From positions 1 through 64,000 of the forward strand of contig JAGIAZ010000009.1 in NCBI GenBank assembly GCA_017744605.1: a stretch of 64,000 bases of DNA. Reading direction: 5' to 3'. The notes beneath the pieces are model-generated. The model was not told where the DNA came from. It made no database searches and saw only the letters and a list, made by a program, of their open reading frames with translations. This document shows, piece by piece, positions 36,302-45,659 of this stretch. This DNA is from Sphingobium sp. GTDB taxonomy: Bacteria > Pseudomonadota > Alphaproteobacteria > Sphingomonadales > Sphingomonadaceae. Position numbers and translations under genes: made by a program. The stretch's first letter is position 1. Each line of letters opens with the position of its first letter.

Positions 36302-37618
36302 GTGGGTTCGACCGATACCATCTTCGCGCTGTCGAGCGGCGCGCCGCCCGCTGCGATCGGGGTGATCCGGATTTCGGGACCGCGCGCGCTGGAAGCCGCT
36401 GGGGCCGTGACCACCGCACCCATGCCCGAGCCGCGCCAGGCCCGCTTCCGCCGCATCGTCGATCCCGAGACGCGCGAAGTGCTCGACGAATGTGTGCTGG
36501 TCTGGTTTCCGGCGGCGGCGAGCGAAACCGGCGAGGATACCGTCGAGCTGCAAGGTCATGGCTCGCGAGCAGCCATTCGCGCCATCGAGGCGGCGCTTGG
36601 CCGCTTGCCGGCTGTGCGTCTCGCCGAGCCGGGCGAGTTCACGCGTCGTGCCTTCCTCAATGGCAAGACCGATCTCGCGAAGATCGAAGGCCTGGCGGAC
36701 CTCATCCACGCCGAAACCGCGCAGCAGCGGCGCGCCGCCATGGCCATGATGGGCGGCGCGCTATCGCGCAAGATCGCCCTTTGGTCTCAAAGGCTGATGT
36801 CCGTTTCGGCGCGCGTCGAGGCCGTACTGAATTTTTCTGACGAAGGCGATGTCGACGAGGCGGTCGTGCGTGCGGGTGTCACCGGGGAGATCGGCACCGT
36901 GGCGGCCGAGCTTGCCGCCGAGCTGGCCAAGCCCGGTGCCGAGCGCCTGAGGGACGGTGTTCGCGTGGTGATTGCCGGTCCCCCCAATGCCGGCAAATCG
37001 ACGTTGCTCAATGCATTGGCCGGCCGCGATGCGGCAATCGTGTCGCCGATCGCTGGCACGACGCGCGATGTGATCGAAGTGCCGGTCGCACTTGGTGGCG
37101 TTCCGTTTCTTCTGGCCGACACGGCGGGGCTCCGCGAACCGGGTGGCGACGAGATCGAGGCGATCGGGATGGACCGCGCCCATGCGATGCTGGCGGCGGC
37201 CGATATCGTTCTCTGGCTCGGCCATGGCGAAGAGCTGCCCTATGTGCCTGGTGCGCTCATGATGGTGCATGCCAAGGCCGATCTGGGTGCCAGGCCGGTC
37301 GATAGTGGTCCTTTCGCAATGGCGGCGCTGCCCGTCTCGGCAGTGACGGGCGAGGGGATGGATGCGCTGGTGGCGGCGCTTCTTGCGGCGACCGAACGAT
37401 TGCTGCCGCAACCCGGCGACTATGCGCTGTCGGTCCGGCAACGTCGGGCGATGGAGCGCGCGCGGGATGCACTTGTCGAAGGCGCGAAGCAGACCGACGA
37501 TATATTGATCGCCGAATCCGTGCGGGCAGCGCTGGCCGCGCTCGACGAGATCACGGGCCGGGCGACCACGGAAGCGGTCCTCGACGAACTCTTCTCCGGC
37601 TTCTGTATCGGAAAATAG
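36302..37618 (+). CDS. mnmE: tRNA uridine-5-carboxymethylaminomethyl modification GTPase MnmE
   Basis: With MnmG it builds the cmnm5 group on wobble U34 of several tRNAs. 438 residues: N-terminal tetrahydrofolate-binding domain (about 1-118, TIFALSSGAPPAAIGVIRISG region), helical domain, G domain with P-loop GPPNAGKSTLLN near 225 and switch GTTRDVIEV, and the C-terminal motif FCIGK that ends every MnmE. Begins at GTG 36302. A parS palindrome lies five bases after the stop. Confidence 0.97.
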   Translation: MGSTDTIFALSSGAPPAAIGVIRISGPRALEAAGAVTTAPMPEPRQARFRRIVDPETREVLDECVLVWFPAAASETGEDTVELQGHGSRAAIRAIEAALGRLPAVRLAEPGEFTRRAFLNGKTDLAKIEGLADLIHAETAQQRRAAMAMMGGALSRKIALWSQRLMSVSARVEAVLNFSDEGDVDEAVVRAGVTGEIGTVAAELAAELAKPGAERLRDGVRVVIAGPPNAGKSTLLNALAGRDAAIVSPIAGTTRDVIEVPVALGGVPFLLADTAGLREPGGDEIEAIGMDRAHAMLAAADIVLWLGHGEELPYVPGALMMVHAKADLGARPVDSGPFAMAALPVSAVTGEGMDALVAALLAATERLLPQPGDYALSVRQRRAMERARDALVEGAKQTDDILIAESVRAALAALDEITGRATTEAVLDELFSGFCIGK

Positions 37619-37622
37619 CAGC

Positions 37623-37638
37623 TGTTCCACGTGGAACA
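37623..37638. promoter_or_regulatory. parS: parS site 1 (ParB binding)
   Basis: TGTTCCACGTGGAACA is a perfect 16-base palindrome (18 bases with flanking C and G) and a known form of the parS consensus TGTTNCACGTGNAACA. It lies in the gap between mnmE and mnmG, 7.4 kb from the predicted origin and 2.6 kb before parA. Confidence 0.93.
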
Positions 37639-37683
37639 GGCCCGCGCTTTGACCGAATCCCCCGAACAGGCTAGGGGCCCGCC

Positions 37684-39540
37684 ATGGACGGGTTCGATGT
37701 CATCATTGTCGGCGGCGGACATGCCGGGACCGAGGCGGCTGCGGCCGCGGCACGGCGCGGTGCGCGGGTTGCGCTGGTCACCGCCGATGCCGCCCGGATC
37801 GGCGAGATGAGCTGCAATCCCAGCATCGGTGGTCTCGGCAAGGGGCATCTGGTGCGGGAGGTCGATGCGCTCGATGGGATTATGGGCCGCGCCGCCGATG
37901 CCGCTGCCATTCACCGCCGCATGCTCAACGCCAGCAAGGGCGCGGCCGTTCGGGGGCCTCGCATCCAGGCCGACCGCAAACTCTATCGCAATGCCGTGCA
38001 GGCGCTTCTCAACGCGCATGACGGCTTGACGGTGATCGCGGGCGAAGCTGTCGCGCTCGTTCGCGATGGTGATGCTCTCGCGGGTATCCGGCTGGCTGAC
38101 GGCGCGATCATTTCGGGCAGGGCGGTCGTGCTCACGACGGGGACGTTCCTGGGCGGCATCCTGTTTCGCGGCCGTGAACGCCTCGAGGGTGGCAGGATTG
38201 GCGAACATGCCGCGATCGAACTGGCGCATCAGCTCCGCGAGCTGGACCTCCCCATGGGTCGCCTCAAGACCGGCACGCCGCCCCGGCTCGATGGGCGCAC
38301 CATCGATTGGGCGCGCCTCGATGCACAGCCCTCGGATCGCAAAGCCTGGGGCATGTCCTTCCTCTCCGGTCTCGGCGATCTCGCCTTGCCCCAACTGGCA
38401 TGCGCGATCACCCGCACCAACGTCGATACGCACCAGGTCATTCGCGACAATCTTGCCGATTCGCCGCTTTTCTCCGGTGCGATCGAGGGACGGGGACCGC
38501 GCTATTGCCCGTCCATCGAGGATAAGATTCACCGCTTCGGCGACCGGGATGGCCATCAGATCTTCCTGGAGCCGGAAGGTCTGGACACGGCGTTGGTCTA
38601 TCCCAATGGCCTCAGCACGTCGCTGTCCGCTGAAGCGCAGCGCGCGATGCTGCGGACGATGCAGGGACTCGAGCGAGTGACGATGTCCGTTGCCGGCTAT
38701 GCTGTCGAATATGATCACATCGATCCGCGCGCGCTGGCGATGACGCTCGAACTCAAGGCGATGCCGGGATTATTCCTCGCCGGCCAGATCAACGGGACGA
38801 CGGGCTATGAGGAAGCGGCGGCGCAGGGATTGGTCGCGGGGGCCAATGCTGCGGCGCGCGCGCTCGATCTCGAACCGCTGCGCCTCGATCGCGCGGAAAG
38901 CTATATCGCTGTGATGATCGACGATCTCGTTCTCCAGGGCATTGCGGAGCCATATCGGATGCTGACGGCGCGGGCGGAATTCCGCCTGCGCTTGCGGGCC
39001 GACAATGCGGCGACTCGGCTCACGCCGACTGGAATGGCGCTTGGGCTGGTCGGGGCGGAGCGGCAGCTCTGGTGGCGCCGGCGAACCGAAAGAGCGGAAG
39101 CACTTACGGCGGGCCTCGGGGAGATTCGCACCCCGGCCGAGATGATCGCTTTGGGCGCCGACCTCCGCGATGACGGCATGCGCCGGAGCCTGGCCGAATG
39201 GGCGCGCTTTCCGGATGTTTCACGTGAAACATTGGCAATGGCGTCGCCGGCCATCGCCGATTGCGAGGATGAAGCGCTGGTCGACGAGTTGCTGCAGGAT
39301 GCCGTCTATGCGCCCTATGTCGAGCGACAGGCCGCGGAGGTTCGCGCGCTTCGCGCCAATGAGGCGATTTCGCTGCCGGCGGACCTGCATTATGCCGGCA
39401 TTGGTGGGTTGAGCGCCGAAATGATCGAGCGGCTGACGCGCGCGCGCCCCGCCACGCTCGGGGCAGCGGCGCGGCTCCAGGGAATCACGCCGGCGGCCTT
39501 GGCGGCGCTGCTGGTCGCGGTGCGGCAGCGGGCGGCGTGA
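37684..39540 (+). CDS. mnmG: tRNA uridine-5-carboxymethylaminomethyl modification enzyme MnmG
   Basis: FAD partner of MnmE in wobble uridine modification. 618 residues. FAD-binding motif [14 protein letters not shown] at the start, then [14 protein letters not shown] with the catalytic Cys, CPSIEDKI near 277 and the C-terminal helical tail. A perfect parS lies inside the coding sequence at 39216-39231, where it encodes part of DVSRETL. The stop overlaps the rsmG ATG by one base. Confidence 0.97.
   Translation: MDGFDVIIVGGGHAGTEAAAAAARRGARVALVTADAARIGEMSCNPSIGGLGKGHLVREVDALDGIMGRAADAAAIHRRMLNASKGAAVRGPRIQADRKLYRNAVQALLNAHDGLTVIAGEAVALVRDGDALAGIRLADGAIISGRAVVLTTGTFLGGILFRGRERLEGGRIGEHAAIELAHQLRELDLPMGRLKTGTPPRLDGRTIDWARLDAQPSDRKAWGMSFLSGLGDLALPQLACAITRTNVDTHQVIRDNLADSPLFSGAIEGRGPRYCPSIEDKIHRFGDRDGHQIFLEPEGLDTALVYPNGLSTSLSAEAQRAMLRTMQGLERVTMSVAGYAVEYDHIDPRALAMTLELKAMPGLFLAGQINGTTGYEEAAAQGLVAGANAAARALDLEPLRLDRAESYIAVMIDDLVLQGIAEPYRMLTARAEFRLRLRADNAATRLTPTGMALGLVGAERQLWWRRRTERAEALTAGLGEIRTPAEMIALGADLRDDGMRRSLAEWARFPDVSRETLAMASPAIADCEDEALVDELLQDAVYAPYVERQAAEVRALRANEAISLPADLHYAGIGGLSAEMIERLTRARPATLGAAARLQGITPAALAALLVAVRQRAA
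39216..39231. promoter_or_regulatory. parS: parS site 2, inside mnmG
   Basis: TGTTTCACGTGAAACA matches the canonical parS exactly and extends to an 18-base palindrome with flanking A and T. It lies in the C-terminal coding region of mnmG and is read as Val-Ser-Arg-Glu-Thr. Confidence 0.96.
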
Positions 39541-40238
39541 TGACCGAGGAAGAGGCGCAAGCCTGGCTGGACAGTCGCGGCTGGTGGCAGGGGGAGGTGG
39601 GCGAGCGTTTGCGCGCCTATGCCATGCTCTTGCTCGAAGAGGCCGATCGCCAGAATCTCATCTCCGCCGCGAGCCGCCACCAGCTATGGGCCCGGCATAT
39701 CGTCGATTCCGCCCAACTCCTCCCTATGGCCCAAGGCGCCGATGGGCTTTGGGTCGATCTCGGCACGGGGGCGGGCCTGCCCGGCATCGTCATTGCCTGC
39801 TTGAGACAGGCGCCGATTCTCATGATCGAAGCGCGGCCCTTGCGCGTCGCCTTTCTCCAGCGCTGCATCGATACGCTCGGTCTCGTCCACGCTCAGGTTC
39901 GCGGCGATAAGGTCGAGCGGGTCGAACTGGACCAGCCAGCCGCCATAATCTCGGCCCGGGCTTTCGCGCCGATGGATCGATTGCTCGCTTCCGCTGCACA
40001 TTTCACAGATTCATCCACAATTTGGTTGTTGCCCAAGGGGCGGAATGCGCAGAACGAACTGGAAATTGCGCAGCGTGACTGGCAAGCTGCGTTCCACGTG
40101 GAACAGAGCATCACCGATCCGGAGAGTGCGATCGTCACGCTGACGGCCCTTTCGAGCAAAAAGGCGTCCGTCATGGCGCCGAAACGCAAGAAGTCGGGAG
40201 CCCAGCGCCGCGCCACGTGGAAAGCGAATCACAGATGA
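39540..40238 (+). CDS. rsmG: 16S rRNA (guanine-527-N7)-methyltransferase
   Basis: Methylates G527 of 16S rRNA using SAM. 232 residues. The SAM motif is WVDLGTGAGLPGIVIA near 71-86, and the ARAFAPMDRLL segment follows. The C-terminal tail (KRKKSGAQRRATWKANHR) is basic and longer than needed for the fold. It overlaps mnmG by one base and parA by four. A parS-like palindrome at 40090-40105 lies inside it. Confidence 0.95.
   Translation: MTEEEAQAWLDSRGWWQGEVGERLRAYAMLLLEEADRQNLISAASRHQLWARHIVDSAQLLPMAQGADGLWVDLGTGAGLPGIVIACLRQAPILMIEARPLRVAFLQRCIDTLGLVHAQVRGDKVERVELDQPAAIISARAFAPMDRLLASAAHFTDSSTIWLLPKGRNAQNELEIAQRDWQAAFHVEQSITDPESAIVTLTALSSKKASVMAPKRKKSGAQRRATWKANHR
40090..40105. promoter_or_regulatory. 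parS: parS site 3, inside rsmG
   Basis: CGTTCCACGTGGAACA keeps the 14-base palindrome GTTCCACGTGGAAC; only the first base differs from the full 16-base site. It encodes part of AFHVEQ in RsmG. A weaker half-match, CGCCACGTGGAAA, follows at 40211-40223. Confidence 0.85.
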
Positions 40239-41020
40239 TCAGCATTGCCATTGCAAATCAGAAGGGCGGCGTGGGGAAGACCACCACGGCGATCAATCTC
40301 GCGACGGCACTGGCCGCCACGGGCCATCGCACGCTGCTGATCGACCTCGATCCCCAGGGCAACGCGTCCACGGGCCTGGGCGTGACGCAGCGCGACCGCA
40401 ATTTCTCCAGCTATCACCTGCTGATCGGCGATTGTGCGCTGGACGAGGCCGTGATCCACACGCAAGTGCCGGGCCTCGATCTGATCGCCGCGACGCAGGA
40501 TCTCTCCGGCGCCGAGATCGAGCTGATCGAAATCGAGCAGCGCACCCATAGGCTGGTCAATGCGCTGAGCCACGCGCCCCAAGGCCGCTGGGATGTCTGC
40601 CTGGTCGATTGCCCGCCGTCGCTGGGCCTGCTCACCGTCAATGCGATGGTCGCGGTCGAGAAAGTGCTGGTTCCGCTCCAGTGCGAGTTCTTCGCGCTCG
40701 AGGGCCTGTCGCAGCTCCTGCAGACGATCGACCGCATCCGTGGCCGCTTCAATCCGGACCTGTCGATCCTCGGCGTGGCGCTCACCATGTACGATCGGCG
40801 CAATCGCCTGACCGACCAGGTCGCCGACGACGTTCGCGCCTGCCTCGGCGATCTTGTCTTCCAGACCGTCATTCCCCGCAATGTCCGTCTGTCCGAGGCG
40901 CCGAGCCATGGTGTGCCGGCGCTGATCTACGATATCCGTTGCCCGGGATCGGAGGCTTATATGGGCCTGGCGCGCGAGCTGCTTGCCCGGCTGCCGCGCA
41001 AGGAGGAGGTTGCCGCATGA
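40235..41020 (+). CDS. parA: Chromosome partitioning ATPase ParA
   Basis: Dimerises on ATP, binds nucleoid DNA and moves ParB-parS complexes toward the cell pole. 261 residues. Deviant Walker A KGGVGKTTTAINLA at about 11-24, Walker A' LLIDLDPQGNAS, and Walker B VCLVDCPPSLG. The short N-terminus, without a helix-turn-helix, marks the chromosomal type. ATG 40235 overlaps the rsmG stop (ATGA); the end overlaps parB. Confidence 0.96.
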   Translation: MISIAIANQKGGVGKTTTAINLATALAATGHRTLLIDLDPQGNASTGLGVTQRDRNFSSYHLLIGDCALDEAVIHTQVPGLDLIAATQDLSGAEIELIEIEQRTHRLVNALSHAPQGRWDVCLVDCPPSLGLLTVNAMVAVEKVLVPLQCEFFALEGLSQLLQTIDRIRGRFNPDLSILGVALTMYDRRNRLTDQVADDVRACLGDLVFQTVIPRNVRLSEAPSHGVPALIYDIRCPGSEAYMGLARELLARLPRKEEVAA

Positions 41021-41952
41021 GCAATGACAGCGAAGCCGCCGTGAAGGCGAAGCGGCCCATGGGGCTCGGGCGCGGTCTCTCCGCATTGCTCGGCGAGGCG
41101 AGCAAGGATGTGCCCGTGCAAGGCGAACTGGCTGCGCAGGAGGCGCCATCCGGCGGCCAGAGGACTGTTCAACTTCTTGAAATCTCGCGTATCGCTCCGC
41201 ATCCCGAGCAGCCGCGCCGCCATTTCGACGTGGCGGCGCTCGATGAGCTGGCGGAAAGCATCGCGACCCGGGGCGTCATTCAGCCGATCGTGGTCCGGCC
41301 GGCGGGCGTCGACATGTTCCAGATCGTGGCCGGCGAGCGGCGCTGGCGCGCGGCGCAGAAGGCGCAGCTTCACCGCATCCCGGCGATCGTGCGGGATTTC
41401 AGCGAATCCGAGACGTTGGAGATCGCGCTGGTCGAGAATATCCAGCGCGAGGACCTCAATCCGATCGAGGAGGCGCAGGCTTATAAGCGCCTGATCGATC
41501 AGTTCGGCCATAGCCAGGACGTGCTCGCCCGTATCGTCGGCAAGTCGCGCAGCCATGTCGCCAATCTGATGCGCCTGCTCGATCTGCCCGAGTCGGTGCA
41601 GGATCTCGTCATGACCGGCCGCCTCTCCATGGGCCATGGCCGCGCGCTCATCGGCGTGCCCGGCTGTGCCTCGCTGGCCGAAGACATTGCGCGCAAGGGC
41701 CTTTCGGTGCGCGAGACCGAGCGGCTGGTCCGCAAGGCGCGCGCCTCGGTCAAGGGCGGCTCAAATGTCGGCGCGAGCGGCGGACTCGGGCGCGATCCCG
41801 ACCTCGTTGCCATGGAAGAGCATCTCGCTGACCTGCTCGGTCTCAAGGTCGGCATCGTCCATGAGGCGGGCAAGGGCGCGCTGACGCTCCATTATTCGAA
41901 TCTCGATCAGCTCGACATGATTTGCCAGCGTCTCACCGGCGGCGGTATCTGA
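41017..41952 (+). CDS. parB: Chromosome partitioning protein ParB
   Basis: CTP-dependent clamp that loads at parS and spreads. 311 residues: N-terminal MGLGRGLSALLGE box (ParA contact), the CTP-binding domain with GERRWRAAQKA (box II) and ENIQREDLNPIEEA, then the helix-turn-helix HSQDVLARIVGKSRSHVANLMRL and a C-terminal dimer domain. ATG 41017 overlaps the parA stop (ATGA). Its predicted sites are all within 3.4 kb upstream. Confidence 0.97.
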   Translation: MSNDSEAAVKAKRPMGLGRGLSALLGEASKDVPVQGELAAQEAPSGGQRTVQLLEISRIAPHPEQPRRHFDVAALDELAESIATRGVIQPIVVRPAGVDMFQIVAGERRWRAAQKAQLHRIPAIVRDFSESETLEIALVENIQREDLNPIEEAQAYKRLIDQFGHSQDVLARIVGKSRSHVANLMRLLDLPESVQDLVMTGRLSMGHGRALIGVPGCASLAEDIARKGLSVRETERLVRKARASVKGGSNVGASGGLGRDPDLVAMEEHLADLLGLKVGIVHEAGKGALTLHYSNLDQLDMICQRLTGGGI

Positions 41953-42116
41953 ACGCTGCGCCAATCCTTCTTCATGCCGGCAACAAACTGAAAATGCAGG
42001 AGAAGGGGGCGAGGCGGTCAATATAGACCGGGGCGAGCGCGATCAGGGTCTCGCCGGTGCCGTCGTCGGCGCGATTGTCTCTCTGTCCGCTGCATCGGCG
42101 GCCCGGCCGATCGCCG

Positions 42117-43124
42117 TCAGGCGAGGCCGAGGCGGTAGAGGTCGTGAATATGCAGCAGGCCGACCGGCTTTTCCGGCGCCTCGGCATCCATCACGAACAG
42201 CGCCGTGATCTTGTTGGCCGTCATCATCGCGAAGGCGTCCTCGGCGATCGTGCCTTCGGGGATCGTCTTGGGATCGGCGGTCATCATCCCGCTGGCGGTG
42301 CTGGTCAGCAGCTGGTCGATCTTGCGGCGAAGGTCGCCGTCGGTGATGGTCCCCAGCAGTGCGCCGCGCTCATCGACGACGCCCGCGATGCCGAAGCTCT
42401 TCTCGGTCATGATCAGCAGCACCTCGCGCATCGGCATGTCCGCCGCCACGAGCGGCAGTTCGCCGCTTGCATGCATGAGCGCATTGACCGGCTGCAGCCG
42501 CGATCCGATCGTGCCACCGGGATGCAGGACTTCGAGCTGCGCGCGGGTCACGCCGCGCGTGCGCATGACGGTCACGGCAAGGGCATCGCCCAGCGCCAGC
42601 ATCAGCGTCGTCGAGGTGGTCGGTGAGACATTGGCCGGGCAGGCCTCGCGCACGCGCGGCAGGATGAGCCCCACGGTGGCGACCTGCATCATCGGCGAAT
42701 GGCGCTGCGAGGTGATCCCGATGACCGGACAGCCGAGCGCGCGCGCATGGTGCATGATCGCGCTCAATTCGGCCGTCGCGCCGCTGTTCGACAAGGCGAC
42801 GAGCACATCGCCCCGGGCGATCATGCCAAGGTCGCCATGAGCCGCTTCGGCGGGATGGACGAAGAAGGCGGGAAGGCCGGTCGAGGAGAAGGTCGCCGCG
42901 ATCTTGTGGGCGATATGGCCGGATTTGCCCATGCCGCTCACGATCACGCGGCCTCTCGTGGCCAGCAGAATCTCGACGGCTTCGGGAAAATCGTCGCCCA
43001 GCTCGTGCGACAGCTGCGCGATGGCGCTCGCCTCGATCTGGAGGACATTGCGGCCATGCTCCAGCATTGCCGCGCGGGCGATCTGGCGCTGGAGCTCCCG
43101 GGTCTGTTTCGGGTTTTCGAACAT
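42117..43124 (-). CDS. kdsD: Arabinose-5-phosphate isomerase, KpsF/GutQ family
   Basis: Converts ribulose-5-phosphate to arabinose-5-phosphate, the first step towards Kdo in lipopolysaccharide. 335 residues: SIS domain (about 40-180) with VIVSGMGKSGHIAHKIAATF and ALSNSGATAEL, then two CBS motifs (about 210-330). Convergent with parB; 164 bases lie between the stops. It starts the leftward group of this region, 13 bases after the methyltransferase stop. Confidence 0.93.
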   Translation of the reverse strand: MFENPKQTRELQRQIARAAMLEHGRNVLQIEASAIAQLSHELGDDFPEAVEILLATRGRVIVSGMGKSGHIAHKIAATFSSTGLPAFFVHPAEAAHGDLGMIARGDVLVALSNSGATAELSAIMHHARALGCPVIGITSQRHSPMMQVATVGLILPRVREACPANVSPTTSTTLMLALGDALAVTVMRTRGVTRAQLEVLHPGGTIGSRLQPVNALMHASGELPLVAADMPMREVLLIMTEKSFGIAGVVDERGALLGTITDGDLRRKIDQLLTSTASGMMTADPKTIPEGTIAEDAFAMMTANKITALFVMDAEAPEKPVGLLHIHDLYRLGLA

Positions 43125-43137
43125 GCGCGGGCTGTCG

Positions 43138-43800
43138 TCAGGGCTTCATCGCGAACCAGGTCGGATATTTGCTGTTCCAGCTTTCCTCGCTGCAGTCGAT
43201 GACGTGCAGCTCGAGCCGGTTCTCGGCCACGAAGCTGTCGACCGCGGCGACGACCAGCGGCCAGTCCGCATGATAGTCGTCGCCGGCGATGAGGCCGCCG
43301 GAGCGCAGCTTGGGGAACCAGTCGCGGAAGGTCGCGCCGTTCAGCTCGCCATCATGGGCGTAGCCGTCGACATAGAGGAAATCGAGGCTGTGGTCGTCGA
43401 ACAGCGACAGCGCTTCGTCGAAGCGCATGCGCAGGATCGAGTTGCGCGTGCGATAGGGCGCCAGGCGAGCGATCGCCTCGCGATACTGGTCCACGCCATG
43501 GCCGCGGTCGCCCGCCCACATGTCGATGCTGTAGAGATGGCCGCATTTGGAGCGCTTGAGGATTCGCTCGGAAAAGTCGCCTGCCGCCACGCCCAGTTCG
43601 GCGCCGGTGCCGCCGTCGCGGAACAGGGTCGCCACGTCGTCGCGGTTGGTGAAGCTGCCGGCGAGCGTGCGCAGGGCCTGGCTGATCTCGGCATCATAGG
43701 CGCCATAGAACAGCGCCGGCTCGCAAGGCCGGACAGCTGCGTCGGTCGGCATGGTCTCATCCCTCGATTGGGAGCGATAGTCATGGCTCATGTCGTTCAT
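43138..43800 (-). CDS. Class I SAM-dependent methyltransferase (Methyltransf_24 type)
   Basis: 220 residues. Motif I GAELGVAAGDFSERIL near 68-83 binds SAM, followed by an acidic Asp in YSIDMW, and DFLYVDGYAHDGELNGATFRDW, where Asp and His fit the metal-assisted or cephalosporin-hydroxylase-like methyltransferase group. GGLIAGDDYHADWP ends the core. Such enzymes often modify sugars or glycan chains. It lies between a 575-residue methyltransferase-like gene and kdsD, so a role in surface polysaccharide is plausible. AGGAG precedes the start; an ATG three codons later is possible. Confidence 0.82.
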   Translation of the reverse strand: MNDMSHDYRSQSRDETMPTDAAVRPCEPALFYGAYDAEISQALRTLAGSFTNRDDVATLFRDGGTGAELGVAAGDFSERILKRSKCGHLYSIDMWAGDRGHGVDQYREAIARLAPYRTRNSILRMRFDEALSLFDDHSLDFLYVDGYAHDGELNGATFRDWFPKLRSGGLIAGDDYHADWPLVVAAVDSFVAENRLELHVIDCSEESWNSKYPTWFAMKP

Positions 43801-43931
43801 ATCGATCTCCTGAGCCGTCCCGTGGCTTCGCGTGGAGGCGGCGCACCCTGCAGAAATGGTGAAGATCGCCTAACCGAATTACCTTATCCGATCGTTAAGA
43901 TAGGCGGCGTGCAGTTCATTTGCGGCGCGAT

Positions 43932-45659
43932 TCACCCGCGCAGCCGCTTGTTCTCGCGCTCAAGATCGCGCGCCCAGGAGGCGAGGCCGAAGCGCCTGAT
44001 GTCGACCTGCCGCCAGAACAGGCCGGGATCGCGGGTCCAGAGATGGAAATGCGCGATGGCATTGGCGCATTGCGAGCCCATGTCGATCACTTCGGCCAGC
44101 TCGGTCAGGTAGAAGGGGAGCGGCTGCTCCGTCGAGCCCATCTCTTTCTCATGCGGGCAGGCGGTGACCTTGAGCGCGGTATCGAGACCCTCGTGGAAGC
44201 AGGCGAGCGCGCTCTGCGTGTCGCCCTCGGCGAGGCAGAGGCGGGCTTCATAGAAGGAGGCCGCAATCGACTTGGTCGCGAGCAGCGGCGAGAACGCCGC
44301 CCAATCCGCCTCGGCGGCGATCCGGTAGCAATGGTGCGCGAGCGCGCGCTCCCCGATCAGTTCGTTGAGCCGCCCGGCCAGGAAAGCGAGCGAGATCCGC
44401 CAGCGTCGGACATGGGCAGCCATGGCGTCATCGACAGGCAGATCCACATAGTCCGCGATCAGGGGCATGATCGCCGGGACGAGGCCTTCCTGCCGCATCT
44501 CGAGTATGCGATAGCCGAGCACGGCAATGGCCGCGCCGCGGTCGGCGGAGTCCGGCCGGCTGTCCTCGATCACGCATTCGGCGACGCGCGCGAGCATGGC
44601 CTCATCGCCGATCCGCTCGCCCATCTGCACCATGGCGCGATAGAGATAGGGATTGTCATAGGCCGCGCCGAACGCGGCCAGCTCGGGCCAGGGGCCCTTC
44701 GCCTTGGGGAAGGCGGGATGATCATAGTCCGCCTTGCGGCCTTCGCCCGTCAACGGATTGGCCGCGGCGACCAGCAGCAGCCAGTCCGAGTCCGGATATT
44801 CGGCCAGCGGCACGGGATAGAGCATGCGGGGCCCGCCCGGGTCGCCGCCGGCCATGGCCTGGCGATAGCGCGTTTCCGCAATGAAGCGTCCGCCGACCGC
44901 CTCGTCGAGCGCGGCCCAGTCAGCGGGGCGATTGGGCGCCGTGCCGCGCTTCCAGCCGAGCACCAGCCGGCCATCGCATTTGATGATGCGGGCAAAATCG
45001 TCGAGCCGGCCGAGCCAGTCGGTCGCAGGACAGGGTTCGAAGGCGATGATCATGTCGATCGCATTGCCGGCTTCGCGGGAAAGGTCGGTTCCCGCGACGC
45101 GGATGTGGCCGGCGCGCGAGAGGGCCGCGAATATGGCCGCGCCGTCTTCGGCATCCGCGCCGTCGATGAGCACCGTGTCGCCGGGCCGCGCCATAGTGGC
45201 GGCCATGGCGTAGCGGGCGATGCGGGCATCGGCATCGGCGCCGCCCTGGCGCAACGGGCCGCCGGCCGGCGACGAGACTTTTGTGTAATAGCTCAGGGTC
45301 GGAAGCGCGTAGCTGGTCCAGTCGCTATAATCGCCGATCATCATGCCGGCGGGGTGACGCTGCCATCCCGCGCCGAACAACGCCTCTTCGAACCCGTGGC
45401 GGGGCTGCCCCGCGGATTGCAGGATGAGGGCATCCATGTCCGCATAAGGCTTCAGCGCCTCGCCGAAGGCGCTGGTGTCGCGATAGGTCCAGGCGAGGAA
45501 GCCGGCGGTGCGGCCGGCGCCGGAAGCGGCCTGGGTGTCGACGGTCTCGCATCCGAGCAGCGCCAGTTCGCGCGCCAGCCGATCGTGACATGCGGGATCG
45601 ATGGCGATCCGGCACGGCCCGAGCCGCTGAACGATCTGCGATGCGGTCTGGATAGTCAC
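43932..45659 (-). CDS. Large methyltransferase-like protein with helical C-terminus, function unknown
   Basis: 575 residues. An N-terminal section (1-145) resembles a catalytically degenerate Rossmann domain (FLAWTYRDTSAFGEAL). A second section (about 165-260) has DTVLIDGADAEDGAAIF and IIKCDGRLVLGWKRG, like motif I and a late strand of a methyltransferase. The rest (about 310-575) is helical and resembles TPR-type repeats (ALAHHCYRIAAEADW, ALACFHEGLDTALK). The start is GTG 45659, with GGAG six bases before it; in-frame ATG 45773 lies past the divergent promoter region. I recognise no named family. Confidence 0.65.
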   Translation of the reverse strand: MTIQTASQIVQRLGPCRIAIDPACHDRLARELALLGCETVDTQAASGAGRTAGFLAWTYRDTSAFGEALKPYADMDALILQSAGQPRHGFEEALFGAGWQRHPAGMMIGDYSDWTSYALPTLSYYTKVSSPAGGPLRQGGADADARIARYAMAATMARPGDTVLIDGADAEDGAAIFAALSRAGHIRVAGTDLSREAGNAIDMIIAFEPCPATDWLGRLDDFARIIKCDGRLVLGWKRGTAPNRPADWAALDEAVGGRFIAETRYRQAMAGGDPGGPRMLYPVPLAEYPDSDWLLLVAAANPLTGEGRKADYDHPAFPKAKGPWPELAAFGAAYDNPYLYRAMVQMGERIGDEAMLARVAECVIEDSRPDSADRGAAIAVLGYRILEMRQEGLVPAIMPLIADYVDLPVDDAMAAHVRRWRISLAFLAGRLNELIGERALAHHCYRIAAEADWAAFSPLLATKSIAASFYEARLCLAEGDTQSALACFHEGLDTALKVTACPHEKEMGSTEQPLPFYLTELAEVIDMGSQCANAIAHFHLWTRDPGLFWRQVDIRRFGLASWARDLERENKRLRG

